Assembly: GCA_964533965.1 (NCBI GenBank)
Contig: CAZHNN010000022.1
Coordinates: 1 to 38,464 of the forward strand
Direction of reading: 5' to 3'
Length of the DNA: 38,464 nucleotides
DNA from: RGIG3178 sp964533965
Lineage (GTDB): Bacteria > Bacillota > Clostridia > Christensenellales > QAND01
The translations under genes were made by a program, and so were the position numbers. Below, one piece after another: positions 7,825-15,732 of the stretch. The notes under the pieces were generated by a model. That model was given only the letters and a program-made list of their open reading frames with translations, made no database searches and had not been told where the DNA came from. Position 1 is the stretch's first letter; each line of letters opens with the position of its first letter.

Positions 7825-8703
7825 TTAGGGCTTCAACTGTAAAAACGACGCCATCGCACCGCAGGTCAACCCATCCCTGCGGTAGGAATGGAACATCGTC
7901 TGATTACAGCAGGTACACAGATGCGCGATGTTCACATTCCTTGGCACAATCCCTCCAGAATAGAGCTGATAAGCCATCGCGAGCGTCAAATCGACTGTGT
8001 ACTTCTCGGGAGTCTCCGCCTTTTGTACCCCGCCAAAGCCCGTGAACACATCGGAGAAATGTTGTGCAACGTCTTCGTGCACTTCAAAACAACATGCGCC
8101 GATATGCGGGCCGATCATGCACAACAGATCTTCCGGATCGCTTCCGAATTCTTTTCGCATGGCGGCGATCATTTGAAATCCCATTCCATCCACCGTACCA
8201 CGCCATCCGGCATGGCACATCCCGATCGCCTTCTTCTTAGGATCCAGCACAAACAGCGGCGTACAGTCCGCATGGATGGTAATAAGCGCAATGCCGGGCG
8301 TATCGGTTACCATTCCGTCAAAGGTAGCCTCGTCCGATGTATACGGCCTGACGAGTCCATCGCCTTTGTGCCTTGCATCGACGCGCTTGATGTCTACGCC
8401 ATGCACGCCATCTACCAGAACAGTATCGCCTTTGTTGATCCCGAGCGCATGCAAAGCGATCTCGTAATTTCTCTGCACTTCCTCAAGATTTTCCATACGC
8501 GTAACGGAAAGGTTCATGCTCGCATAGGCCCCGGTGCTTATACCGCCTTTTCGTGTGGAGAAACCGTGCTGAACAAGGCCACTTTTTATCAGAATCGGCG
8601 ATTGCCAATACGGAACGCCGTCCATTTCCACATAACAAAGCCCTGAAACGGTTTGCAACATGAATTGCGCAAACCGTTTCTCGGGCTGACAGATCTCAAC
8701 CAT
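7825..8703 (-). CDS. pgeF: Peptidoglycan editing factor PgeF (YlmD / DUF152 family)
   Basis: This family of cytoplasmic Cys/His metal-dependent enzymes acts on purine nucleosides and was named after an E. coli role in preventing misincorporation of amino acids into peptidoglycan precursors. The 292-residue protein has the family motifs HADCTP (His144, Cys147) and MCHAGWRG (His164), and a C-terminal CTCC cluster with SYRRDG. The first 25 or so residues are family-variable. The ATG at 8703 has AAGGAG seven bases upstream, overlapping the nrdR stop, so the two genes are coupled. In Bacillus and Clostridia, ylmD sits beside the sigE-sigG-ylm-dcw region, as here. Confidence 0.92.
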   Translation of the reverse strand: MVEICQPEKRFAQFMLQTVSGLCYVEMDGVPYWQSPILIKSGLVQHGFSTRKGGISTGAYASMNLSVTRMENLEEVQRNYEIALHALGINKGDTVLVDGVHGVDIKRVDARHKGDGLVRPYTSDEATFDGMVTDTPGIALITIHADCTPLFVLDPKKKAIGMCHAGWRGTVDGMGFQMIAAMRKEFGSDPEDLLCMIGPHIGACCFEVHEDVAQHFSDVFTGFGGVQKAETPEKYTVDLTLAMAYQLYSGGIVPRNVNIAHLCTCCNQTMFHSYRRDGLTCGAMASFLQLKP

Positions 8704-8712
8704 TGCTACTCC

Positions 8713-9165
8713 TTATGGCTTTAGAAGTTTTTCCAACTCGTTTCGAAAATTCTCTATATCTGTGAACTGCCGGTAGACCGACGCAAACCGCACATAGGCG
8801 ACGGGATCGAGATTCCTAAGCGCCTCCATCACCATTTCGCCGATGGCATCGCTGCTAACCTCCCGCTCCAGCGAATTGTAGATGGAGCGCTCAATGCCCT
8901 CAATGATTTGGTCCACCTGCTCAATGCTGATCGGACGCTTTTCCGTCGCTTTGAGGATGCCGACGCGAATCTTATGCGGGTCGAAACTCTCACGACGTCC
9001 GTCTTTCTTGATGACCAGAATGGGAGTTTGCTCGACCTTTTCATAGGTCGTAAACCGCTTCCCACAAGAAAGGCATTCACGCCGCCTCCGTATGACATTG
9101 CCTTCTTCCGTGGGCCTCGAATCGATGACTTTGCTCTCCGGATGATCACAATAGATGCATTTCAC
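8713..9165 (-). CDS. nrdR: Transcriptional repressor NrdR
   Basis: NrdR represses ribonucleotide reductase genes in response to ATP/dATP. The 150-residue protein has the N-terminal zinc ribbon (Cys3, Cys6, Cys31, Cys34), the signature HPESKVIDSRPTEEGN and RRRRECLSCGKRFTTYE, and a C-terminal ATP-cone domain (ILVIKKDGRRESFD). I place the start at the GTG at 9165, giving the invariant N-terminus (M)KCIYC; a longer frame beginning at 9207 would add 14 residues that the family lacks. The ribosome site is GGGG, about seven bases upstream. Neighbours ylmC and pgeF have no direct link to nucleotide reduction, and no NrdR box was seen here. Confidence 0.96.
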   Translation of the reverse strand: MKCIYCDHPESKVIDSRPTEEGNVIRRRRECLSCGKRFTTYEKVEQTPILVIKKDGRRESFDPHKIRVGILKATEKRPISIEQVDQIIEGIERSIYNSLEREVSSDAIGEMVMEALRNLDPVAYVRFASVYRQFTDIENFRNELEKLLKP

Positions 9166-9197
9166 ATGAAATCCCCGCCTATGTTCATTTGAATAAC

Positions 9198-9226
9198 AGT
9201 ATAGCACATATATGGCGATCTTTCAT
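9198..9226 (-). promoter_or_regulatory. Possible promoter of nrdR-pgeF
   Basis: On the minus strand ATGAAA (9226-9221), a 17-bp spacer and an extended TGC-TATACT -10 (9203-9198) lie in the 57-bp gap before nrdR. The -35 overlaps the end of ylmC. The -10 is good and the -35 is weak. Confidence 0.4.
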
Positions 9227-9504
9227 CCGCTGCTGCCTGATCTGCGCGGCTTGCTTGAAGATCCACTGATGTCGTCCAAATCCACGAGTATCACATCATC
9301 GCCGATCTTGATGATCTTAAACCATGGGATAAGCAGATCTTCCCCGCGCCGGAGCAATGCGGCAAACTTCCCGCACTGCGGAATGATAATCGCGGTGATC
9401 TGTCCCGTACACGTATCGATGCAGAGGTCGTCAATGCATCCAAGGCATTTGCCATCGCATATGTTGACCACTTCTTTCATCTTCAGCTCGCAAAAACGCT
9501 CCAT
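9223..9504 (-). CDS. YlmC/YmxH family sporulation protein (PRC-barrel)
   Basis: A 93-residue PRC-barrel protein of the YlmC/YmxH family, conserved in spore-forming Firmicutes and of unknown biochemical role. The pattern ELKMKEVVNICDGKCLGCID, then TGQITAIIIP and IPWFKIIKIGDDVILVDL is characteristic. It carries five cysteines in the first half, including a CLGC pair that could bind metal. The ATG at 9504 has a strong AAAGGAGGGGG ribosome site; a longer frame upstream (to 9558) has no such support. The C-terminus ends in a serine/basic tail (SGSSSKPRRSGSSG) beyond the barrel. Its place directly after sigG is a classic arrangement. Confidence 0.85.
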   Translation of the reverse strand: MERFCELKMKEVVNICDGKCLGCIDDLCIDTCTGQITAIIIPQCGKFAALLRRGEDLLIPWFKIIKIGDDVILVDLDDISGSSSKPRRSGSSG

Positions 9505-9623
9505 CGCTCCCCCTCCTTTGCTTATCATATGACGGAGCGCCGCTTTAATTGTGTACAACGCGCCAATAAAAAGCGCCTGACGATAACACTAGGCTGCTCA
9601 AAGAGAAAACCGCACATAATAGC

Positions 9624-9654
9624 GCACCGCCTGCATCGTATGTGCAAGCGGTGC
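9624..9654 (-). terminator. Hairpin downstream of sigG, terminator-like without T-run
   Basis: GCACCGCCTGCA (9624-9635) pairs with TGCAAGCGGTGC (9643-9654) over 12 bp with one wobble or mismatch. It lies 24 bp past the sigG stop. The only T-rich stretch follows more than ten bases later on the minus strand. Confidence 0.4.
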
Positions 9655-9677
9655 CAAATTTCTATGAGAGGCGGAGC

Positions 9678-10451
9678 CTAAAAATGTTTGCGCATATGCA
9701 GCAACGCTGCTTTTTCCAGCCGGGATACCTGGGCTTGGGATATGCCGATCTCGGTTGCTATCTCCATCTGCGTCCTGCCGAGGAAGAAACGTTTGTAGAG
9801 AATATTCTGCTCCCGATCGCTCAAGTGGTCCAGCGCCTGTCCCAATGCCAGATTCTGCAGCCATGTATTTTGGTCCACGCGCGAATCCTTAACCTGATCC
9901 ATCACATAGATGGCGTCGCCGCCGTCGTTGTATACCGGTTCAAACAACGAGACGGGATCCTGTATCGCGTCAAGCGCAAATACCAATTCTTCCACGGGTT
10001 TTTCCATCACCTTGGCGATCTGCTCAATGGTGGGTTCCTTGCCGTTTTCCGAGGCTAATTGATTGCGAGTTTGAAGTACCTTGTACGCCGTGTCGCGCAA
10101 AGATCGTGATACGCGCACCGCGTTGTTGTCACGCAGATAGCGACGGATCTCGCCGGCGATCATCGGTACAGCATAAGTTGAGAACCTAACTCCATGCGAC
10201 ATATCAAAATTGTCGATTGCTTTGATGAGTCCGATGCATCCTATCTGAAAAAGATCGTCCACCGGCTCGCCACGGTTGTTAAAGCGCCCAATAACGCTGA
10301 GCACCAACCTAAGGTTGGCTTTGACAAAGCGTTCCCGCGCGCTCTCATCACCTTTCTTGATTTGCAGTAACAGCGACTGCATGGTCTTTTCATCCAGCAC
10401 TTCCAACTGCGATGTCTGCACGCCACAGATCTCCACTTTGGTGATGGCCAT
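9678..10451 (-). CDS. sigG: RNA polymerase sporulation sigma factor SigG
   Basis: SigG directs late gene expression in the forespore. The 257-residue protein begins with the diagnostic KVEICGVQTSQLEVL and has region 2 (RFVKANLRLVLSVIGRFNNRG, DDLFQIGCIGLIKAIDNFD, FSTYAVPMIAGEIRRYLRD), region 3, and region 4 with the helix-turn-helix TQMEIATEIGISQAQVSRLE. All regions are intact. It follows sigE, as in Bacillus, but with a 235-bp gap that holds a possible forespore promoter, which allows separate timing. The ATG at 10451 has a GGGAGG ribosome site seven bases upstream. Confidence 0.98.
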   Translation of the reverse strand: MAITKVEICGVQTSQLEVLDEKTMQSLLLQIKKGDESARERFVKANLRLVLSVIGRFNNRGEPVDDLFQIGCIGLIKAIDNFDMSHGVRFSTYAVPMIAGEIRRYLRDNNAVRVSRSLRDTAYKVLQTRNQLASENGKEPTIEQIAKVMEKPVEELVFALDAIQDPVSLFEPVYNDGGDAIYVMDQVKDSRVDQNTWLQNLALGQALDHLSDREQNILYKRFFLGRTQMEIATEIGISQAQVSRLEKAALLHMRKHF

Positions 10452-10501
10452 TGGTATCCTCCCGACAAAAGACGTCGATGGTATCCTTGCCTGATGCCGG
10501 G

Positions 10502-10534
10502 ATTTTATACCAGAGTGTGCTTGACATTTATGCA
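10502..10534 (-). promoter_or_regulatory. Possible forespore-type promoter of sigG
   Basis: On the minus strand TGCATA (10534-10529), a 17-bp spacer and GGTATAAAAT (10511-10502) lie about 50 bp before sigG. TGCATA resembles the -35 shared by SigF and SigG promoters; the -10 is an imperfect fit. Confidence 0.35.
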
Positions 10535-10686
10535 GTCTTTTTATGTTGTTATTGATACTATTATTTAGTATTGTCCTGTGGTTTTTCTGTTTTTTCTCGC
10601 ACCTTTGTGCCTGCTGTAAAGGCTGTATTTAGATTCCTTGCAGAACCCTTTCAATGCCCGTAACTTTGAGTGCAACCAATAGATTG

Positions 10687-11412
10687 TCATATACTGTGGG
10701 CGATGTCTTTGCGCAGCCGCTTGATGATCCGCTTTTCAAGTCTTGAGATATAGGACTGCGATATCCCCATCAAATCGGCAACCTGTTTCTGCGTCTTCTC
10801 TTCTCCGCCGAACAGACCAAATCGCAGCTGTACTATTTTCTGCTCCCGTTCCGACAGATGTAGTACCGCTTCATATAGGCTATGACGGTCTGCTTGGTCT
10901 TCGAATGGACGCATGACAAGGTCATGCTCCGTACCCAAAATATCCGACAGCAACAATTCATTGCCATCCCAATCGACGTTAAGCGGCTCGTCAAAGCTCA
11001 CCTCATAGCGAATACGCGATGTCTTCCGTAAAAACATGAGTATCTCGTTTTCAATGCAGCGGGAAGCATACGTCGCCAGCTTAATCTTCTTCGTGCCGTC
11101 AAACGTATTGACAGCCTTGATAAGGCCGATCGTTCCTGTGGAAATCAGATCTTCGATGCCGATCCCCGTGTTTTCGAACTTGCGGGCGATGTATACGACA
11201 AGTCTAAGGTTGTGCTCGATAAGATGCGCCTTCGCTTCCTCGTCCCCCTGGCTCATCTTTTCTACCAAGTCGGTTTCCGACTCTATGGATAGCGGGGGTG
11301 GAAGCGGCTCACTTCCGCCGATATAATGCACCCACACCGGGCGCATCAGCCGGTACAGCATTGCACGAAGCCTGTTGATCCATACACGGATCCGAATGTT
11401 CATTGTCTGCAT
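10687..11412 (-). CDS. sigE: RNA polymerase sporulation sigma factor SigE precursor
   Basis: SigE is the first mother-cell-specific sigma factor, made as inactive pro-SigE. The 241-residue protein has a basic, hydrophobic pro-sequence of about 28 residues (MNIRIRVWINRLRAMLYRLM) and the conserved processing region VHYIGGSEPLPPPL. Region 2 (HNLRLVVYIARKFENTGIG, TYASRCIENEILMFLRK) and region 4 (TQKQVADLMGISQSYISRLE) follow. The ATG at 11412 has GGGGG seven bases upstream and lies 11 bp past spoIIGA, which encodes the protease that removes the pro-sequence, so activator and substrate are cotranscribed. The 235 bp after it before sigG contain no clear terminator. Confidence 0.98.
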   Translation of the reverse strand: MQTMNIRIRVWINRLRAMLYRLMRPVWVHYIGGSEPLPPPLSIESETDLVEKMSQGDEEAKAHLIEHNLRLVVYIARKFENTGIGIEDLISTGTIGLIKAVNTFDGTKKIKLATYASRCIENEILMFLRKTSRIRYEVSFDEPLNVDWDGNELLLSDILGTEHDLVMRPFEDQADRHSLYEAVLHLSEREQKIVQLRFGLFGGEEKTQKQVADLMGISQSYISRLEKRIIKRLRKDIAHSI

Positions 11413-11423
11413 TCTCTGTCCCC

Positions 11424-12233
11424 CTAAAATGAAAGCGTTGCATCTGCTGGTACGATGGCTACCGGCTGCGCTAAATCCACCGCTGTGGCAATCAGCGCTT
11501 CCAACCGCTTTACCTTCGCTCCCTGGTACAGCAAGATTTCATCGGATTTCATAGCCCTGACGCTCCCAGAGCCTGCTACCGTTTTAAAGTGGATATCGCC
11601 GGTTGAAACCGCGCCGCATCCTTCCGGATACAGCCTTTTCATGTGTTCATTTGGCAACAGAACGATAGGAAGGCCACTCACCGGATCGTGAAGGGAGCTC
11701 CCAGTGTCGATGAGCGCTTGAACGACCACCGTCCGGCTGCCTACGCGAACGCTGATACGGGCTTGGCTTGCCTGTACGCCCGCCCCTCGCTTGAGCGCAA
11801 GGTATGCCCTCTCCGCTCCCTTTACGATTGCGGCGCCGCACAACAACAGCAGCCACAGAGGAGGCCCGGAAAGAAACAGAAGCCCTCCGCTTACTCTAAC
11901 GGTAAAGAACAGTCCGCCGATGAAATAGAGGGCACCCGCTGTCAAGGCAGCCATAGCGTAGAAGGATACAAGGCGTTTGATGAAGTCAAAGGCATCTATT
12001 TTCCCGTAAACAACCAGGATCATAGCGGCGCTTACGAGTATCTTGAAAGCGATATGCTGTAAAAAGTAGAAGGCGCGCAGCGGCGCAATGACGGCATAGG
12101 CTGTTCCCACAGCGGCTCCAAGCAGCAAGCGGGCACGTTTTGGCCGGGGCAGCCACAACATCGTTACCAAGTGAAGAAGGCAGATATTGAAGAACATGTT
12201 ATCCAAAATAACAACTTCAATAAAGACCTCCAA
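11424..12233 (-). CDS. spoIIGA: Sporulation sigma-E processing peptidase SpoIIGA
   Basis: SpoIIGA is the membrane-bound aspartic protease that cleaves pro-SigE in the mother cell once the forespore signals through SpoIIR. The protein has five to six N-terminal membrane segments (residues 1-140) and a cytoplasmic retropepsin-like domain with the catalytic Asp176 in ALIDTGSSLHDP. I place the start at the TTG at 12233 (269 residues), giving MEVFIEVVILDN, the family N-terminus, with GGAGGGG six bases upstream. An in-frame ATG at 12248 coincides with the expected transcription start and has no ribosome site. It is the first gene of the spoIIG operon. Confidence 0.93.
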   Translation of the reverse strand: MEVFIEVVILDNMFFNICLLHLVTMLWLPRPKRARLLLGAAVGTAYAVIAPLRAFYFLQHIAFKILVSAAMILVVYGKIDAFDFIKRLVSFYAMAALTAGALYFIGGLFFTVRVSGGLLFLSGPPLWLLLLCGAAIVKGAERAYLALKRGAGVQASQARISVRVGSRTVVVQALIDTGSSLHDPVSGLPIVLLPNEHMKRLYPEGCGAVSTGDIHFKTVAGSGSVRAMKSDEILLYQGAKVKRLEALIATAVDLAQPVAIVPADATLSF

Positions 12234-12254
12234 CCCAATCCCCTCCATGCCGCT

Positions 12255-12289
12255 ATTATACGAATACGCGTATGGTAAAAATTGTAGAA
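12255..12289 (-). promoter_or_regulatory. spoIIG promoter with Spo0A-box-like element
   Basis: On the minus strand a perfect -10 TATAAT (12260-12255) lies 21 bp from TTCTACAA (12289-12282), which is one mismatch from the 0A box TTCGACAA. No SigA -35 is present at 17 bp. This resembles Bacillus spoIIG, where the -35 and -10 are abnormally far apart and Spo0A binds over the -35. It predicts a transcript start near 12248. Confidence 0.55.
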
Positions 12290-12401
12290 CGAAACAATGG
12301 AGTATGATTGTTTATAAAAACTAGCGTCGCGTTTTGCGTATGCAACGCATGCTCAATAAAAACATCCGCCGTTGACAATGGCATATCAATTAAATACATA
12401 A

Positions 12402-12423
12402 GAACCCGCTTTGAAGCGGGTTC
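12402..12423 (-). terminator. Second hairpin in the ftsZ-spoIIGA gap
   Basis: GAACCCGC (12402-12409) and GCGGGTTC (12416-12423) form a perfect stem, extendable to 10 bp. On the minus strand it is followed by a T-rich but interrupted stretch. It probably backs up the terminator that lies just after ftsZ and insulates the spoIIG promoter. Confidence 0.5.
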
Positions 12424-12463
12424 AAACATATATAAACGTAACGTCAATGCTTCGTTTGTTTAT

Positions 12464-12495
12464 GAATAAAAAAATCCGGCGGCATGCCGGATTTT
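12464..12495 (-). terminator. Terminator after ftsZ
   Basis: On the minus strand AAAATCCGGC, a 5-base loop and GCCGGATTTT are followed by more T residues, beginning 14 bp past the ftsZ stop. This ends the dcw transcript. Apart from this structure, the hairpin at 12402 and the spoIIG promoter, nothing is seen in the 276-bp gap. Confidence 0.9.
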
Positions 12496-12509
12496 CTAGC
12501 GCTGTATGC

Positions 12510-13688
12510 TCAGCGGTTTCTTCTAAGCCATGTTGGTATTTCAAGATCGTCGTCATCCGAATCGAAGAACGACGGACGCGGGCGCGTACTCGGTCTTGGT
12601 CTCTGCGGCTCCGTCCAGGTGGCGGGCTCTTCTGCAGCGGGCGTTTGCTCGGGCTCCGGCTCTTCAACCGGCGGCCTGCTCTGTACCGGTGGCACATGCG
12701 AACCGGGGCGTTGCGCCGAACGCACCTGCTGTTTGCCCTTGCCCCTGAATCCCGTTGCGATGACGGTCATCCGAATGGTATCGCCAAGCGATTCGTCTAT
12801 TCCAGCGCCAAAGATCAAATTCGCTTCCGGGTCTGCGGATTGCTGAACCAGTTCGGCGGCTTCGGTGACTTCCAATAGACTCAAGTTGGGCCCGCCTGTG
12901 ATATTGAACAAGACGGCAGTTGCGCCATCGATGGACGTCTCCAGCATCGGGCTGTGTACCGCCTGCTTGGCCGCATCCATCGCGCGGTTTTCCCCTGTTC
13001 CAAGGCCTATACCCATGTGTGCAACGCCGCTGTTTTGCATGACCGTTTTCACGTCTGCGAAATCGAGGTTAATGAGACTTGGTACCGCAATCAGATCGCT
13101 GATGCCCTGTATGCCCTGTCGAAGGACATCGTCGGACATGCGAAACGCATCTAGAATGCTCGTCCCCTTTCCAACCACAAGCAAAAGCCTATCGTTGGGG
13201 ATGATGACAAGCGTGTCCACATTTCCCTGCAGTTGCGAGATGCCCCGTTCAGCGTTGATGGTCCTCTGTTTTCCTTCAAACGAAAATGGCCTGGTCACAA
13301 CACCCACCGTCAAAATGCCAAGCTCTCGGGAAATACCCGCGATCACCGGTGCTGCTCCGGTTCCCGTACCGCCACCCATGCCGGCCGTTACAAACACCAT
13401 GTCGGATCCCTTGATGGCAGCCGCGATATCATCCCGGCTTTCCTCTGCAGCACGTTGTCCGATTTCCGGATTGGCGCCGGCGCCGAGCCCCCGCGTCAAT
13501 TTTTCTCCTATTTGAATACGCTGCGTCGCCTGTGAAAGGTATAGCGCCTGTTTATCGGTATTGACGGCGATGAACTCAACGCCGCGAAGCCCGTATTGCA
13601 CCATGCGGTTTACGGCATTGTTGCCTGCTCCGCCCACCCCGATCACTTTGATGGACGCCATCGTCGGATCCACATCAAACTCCAGCAT
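12510..13688 (-). CDS. ftsZ: Cell division protein FtsZ
   Basis: FtsZ is the tubulin-like GTPase that forms the division ring. The 392-residue protein has the GTP-binding signature GGGTGTG at residues 105-111, the N-terminal IKVIGVGGAGNNAVNRM, the synergy loop region NLDFADVKTVM, and a linker rich in Pro, Glu and Arg. It ends in the conserved C-terminal peptide DLEIPTWLRRNR, which binds FtsA and SepF. The ATG at 13688 has AAGGAGG seven bases upstream; this site overlaps the stop of the ftsA-like gene (CATAAGGAGGCATAA), which couples translation. It is the last gene of the dcw operon. Confidence 0.99.
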   Translation of the reverse strand: MLEFDVDPTMASIKVIGVGGAGNNAVNRMVQYGLRGVEFIAVNTDKQALYLSQATQRIQIGEKLTRGLGAGANPEIGQRAAEESRDDIAAAIKGSDMVFVTAGMGGGTGTGAAPVIAGISRELGILTVGVVTRPFSFEGKQRTINAERGISQLQGNVDTLVIIPNDRLLLVVGKGTSILDAFRMSDDVLRQGIQGISDLIAVPSLINLDFADVKTVMQNSGVAHMGIGLGTGENRAMDAAKQAVHSPMLETSIDGATAVLFNITGGPNLSLLEVTEAAELVQQSADPEANLIFGAGIDESLGDTIRMTVIATGFRGKGKQQVRSAQRPGSHVPPVQSRPPVEEPEPEQTPAAEEPATWTEPQRPRPSTRPRPSFFDSDDDDLEIPTWLRRNR

Positions 13689-13690
13689 GT

Positions 13691-14758
13691 TTATGCCTCC
13701 TTATGTTTTGCAAAGCGGCTAAATGGCTGCAAACGATTTCTGAAAGATTTGTTTGCAGGTTTCTCCATCAGGAGCTCCAACAGCGAAATCGCGACCGGTT
13801 CCATGCGGGTTATGCCATCTGTAATTTCGATTGGCAATCCCTCTACACTAAACCCCAGCTTCGTTCCGATGAAGTCCCTGACGCCTTGTATACCGCGAAC
13901 TCCCTCGCCTAAAAGATAGATGCGCGTTTTGTCGGTAAACGGTATGCGGCTCGCGCGCAGTGTCTCTCTAATTAAGTCACAGATCTCTTCCAAACGCGCC
14001 GTGATAATGGATTCGACCTGCGCATGGGAAAAGGGCTGCAATTTGCCGTCAGGAAGTCGGACATAGTCCATTGTACCTTCTTCCATGCGGATGCCAAACG
14101 CACACTGCCTCTTCAACTGTTCCGCAAACGGCATTTCTATTTCCAGTATCTGCGCCAGATCTGATGTCACATGCCCTCCGCCCAGAAACAACCCTGCTGA
14201 GAAAATCTGCCCATCTCCTGTAAAAACACAGATATCGGAATGATAATATCCTATATCCAACAAGATGGCAACATTTTCTCGAGCGCTCCGCGGAATCAGG
14301 TATTTTCCCAACGCCTGTGTTTGGGAATACAGCGCCTTCGGTCTCATGTGAACAGCGCCAAGTCCCGCTCCTATCTCGGCTACGTAGGATCGTAGACCCA
14401 GAATCATAGCCGTATTGCGGTTTCGCAGCGTCAGCTTTTCGATCAGCTCATAGTCCTGATCCCCGTACAGGCCTCCCTGTTCCGGCTCTCCCTGCATTTC
14501 GTTGAATACAAGGGTCTGACAAAACGCCCCTGGTACGCCGACATACACTTCCGCTACCCGCCTGCCCGCCGCATCGTGCGCTTTCTTCATTGCACGTTCC
14601 ACAGCGTTGCGTATCCCATACCCTGATACCGGCCGGTTCCTTCGAATCGGCATAAAGCCCTCTTCGATATACGCATCTACGGAATAATGTCCGTCTTTTT
14701 GAATGGAGGAATACAGGCATATTACTTTCATATCCGTTACGGCAAGGATTGCCTGCAT
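13691..14758 (-). CDS. Divergent FtsA-like actin-fold division protein
   Basis: FtsA is an actin-like ATPase that tethers FtsZ to the membrane. The 355-residue protein (most FtsA are 400-440) keeps recognisable parts: a 1C-type subdomain (YVGVPGAFCQTL to VHMRPKALYSQTQALGKYLIP), the phosphate-2 motif LLDIGYYHSDICVFTGDG, and the following FLGGGHVTSDLAQIL. The phosphate-1 strand is degenerate (ILAVTDMKVICLYS in place of the usual DIGTSKIK), so nucleotide binding is doubtful. The C-terminus is basic and could form an amphipathic membrane helix (SFRNRLQPFSRFAKH). The ATG at 14758 has GGGGGG seven bases upstream. Position before ftsZ, with overlapping signals, supports an FtsA role, but it is a poor match and could be a functionally changed paralog. 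Confidence 0.75.
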   Translation of the reverse strand: MQAILAVTDMKVICLYSSIQKDGHYSVDAYIEEGFMPIRRNRPVSGYGIRNAVERAMKKAHDAAGRRVAEVYVGVPGAFCQTLVFNEMQGEPEQGGLYGDQDYELIEKLTLRNRNTAMILGLRSYVAEIGAGLGAVHMRPKALYSQTQALGKYLIPRSARENVAILLDIGYYHSDICVFTGDGQIFSAGLFLGGGHVTSDLAQILEIEMPFAEQLKRQCAFGIRMEEGTMDYVRLPDGKLQPFSHAQVESIITARLEEICDLIRETLRASRIPFTDKTRIYLLGEGVRGIQGVRDFIGTKLGFSVEGLPIEITDGITRMEPVAISLLELLMEKPANKSFRNRLQPFSRFAKHKEA

Positions 14759-14778
14759 ATCCTTTCCCCCCAAATGTA

Positions 14779-14829
14779 AACCCTTTATTCTAATAAGTTT
14801 ATCAAATATTCATAAAAACTTAAAGGGTT
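14779..14829. repeat. AT-rich imperfect inverted repeat upstream of ftsA
   Basis: AACCCTTTA (14779-14787) and TAAAGGGTT (14821-14829) are perfect 9-bp arms with further partial pairing inside. The structure ends about 20 bp before the ftsA-like start. A second hairpin (GAATTG and AAAA arms) lies at 14850-14877. Together they fill the 226-bp gap between divIB and ftsA; I see no convincing -35/-10 pair. Confidence 0.45.
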
Positions 14830-14984
14830 TTCACAATCCAAGTCTTACCGAATTGAAAACGCACTCTTTTCCAATTCAAGCAGCACAATCTTCCGAATTC
14901 GAATCAAAAGAATGCATTTTCTGCATGCCGCATTCCATACAGGCTATTTGTATGAAGTACCGCAGACACGTCGAGCTTGTCCAT

Positions 14985-15728
14985 TTACGGGATATAGCTG
15001 GCTCCTGTCGATCCTGTTACATCCAACGTCCCATATCGCTTGCCCTCATCCATCAGACGTGGAAGCAGGTTTTCCAACCAGGCAAATTTCGTTTCCATAT
15101 TTTCCTCCGTCCCAAGGCGGATGGTGATTCCGCTGCTCGTTTTAAGCGTCACAGCCGCGGGGTCACGCATATTCATCCCGACGATGGAAGCTTTGCAAGT
15201 GCTCTTGGCAATACGAGTGTAAAGCAGATTCATCACGTACAGCTGATAGTCCGTTGCACCCTGAACTTTTGCCCCCACAGCAGCCGCCGTAACGCCTAAC
15301 CCCTCCACGACCAGATAATCCTGCGCTTCGTTCTGAATCTTCAGTGCCGTACCGTCCTCGGCGATCAGGATGTATTTCTGATCAAAGGTGACGGCTGCTA
15401 TGGCCTTGCGTTCGCTTACATTGAGCACGATCGTACTAGGCCATTTACGCTCCAGGCTGACGAGCGACAGGAACGGCTGCTCCGCAAACCCGCTTTTGAC
15501 TTTGTCGACGCTTACCGCAAACAGATTGTCCCCTTTTCGGATGCCGCTTAGAAATATGATTTCGTCGGCCGAAAAAAGACGGTTCCCCTTTATTTGTATC
15601 GATTCAACCTGGAATACATAATAGCCCAAAAAGCCGGCGCACGTCAAACAAGCGAGTATCAAAAGAGCGACGATTGCACCCAGAACGCCTTTGCGCGCCG
15701 GTCTTTTTTGCTGTATCTTTTGATCCAA
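14985..15728 (-). CDS. divIB: Cell division protein DivIB/FtsQ
   Basis: DivIB/FtsQ is a bitopic membrane protein that links FtsL, DivIC/FtsB and the septal synthase. The 247-residue product has a short basic cytoplasmic tail, one membrane helix at about residues 17-39, a POTRA domain (VFQVESIQIKGNRLFSADEI, then GDNLFAVSVDKVKSGFAEQP), and a beta domain. The pattern PFLSLVSLERKWPSTIVLNVSERKAIA is typical. Length and order fit Firmicute DivIB. It begins 4 bp after murA and probably has its own ribosome site in the murA end. Confidence 0.9.
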   Translation of the reverse strand: MDQKIQQKRPARKGVLGAIVALLILACLTCAGFLGYYVFQVESIQIKGNRLFSADEIIFLSGIRKGDNLFAVSVDKVKSGFAEQPFLSLVSLERKWPSTIVLNVSERKAIAAVTFDQKYILIAEDGTALKIQNEAQDYLVVEGLGVTAAAVGAKVQGATDYQLYVMNLLYTRIAKSTCKASIVGMNMRDPAAVTLKTSSGITIRLGTEENMETKFAWLENLLPRLMDEGKRYGTLDVTGSTGASYIP

Positions 15729-15732
15729 TACA

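Noticed and set aside
9181..9220. NrdR box candidate (CATATATG) upstream of nrdR
   Set aside because: It is too short and does not match the 16-bp NrdR box pattern; read only as part of a promoter spacer.
10452..10686. Terminator between sigE and sigG
   Set aside because: Only a 4-bp GCAC/GTGC hairpin without a T-run is present, so read-through from sigE to sigG cannot be excluded.
12256..12447. 63-codon minus-strand frame between ftsZ and spoIIGA
   Set aside because: It runs through a hairpin and the spoIIG promoter region and lacks a plausible ribosome site.
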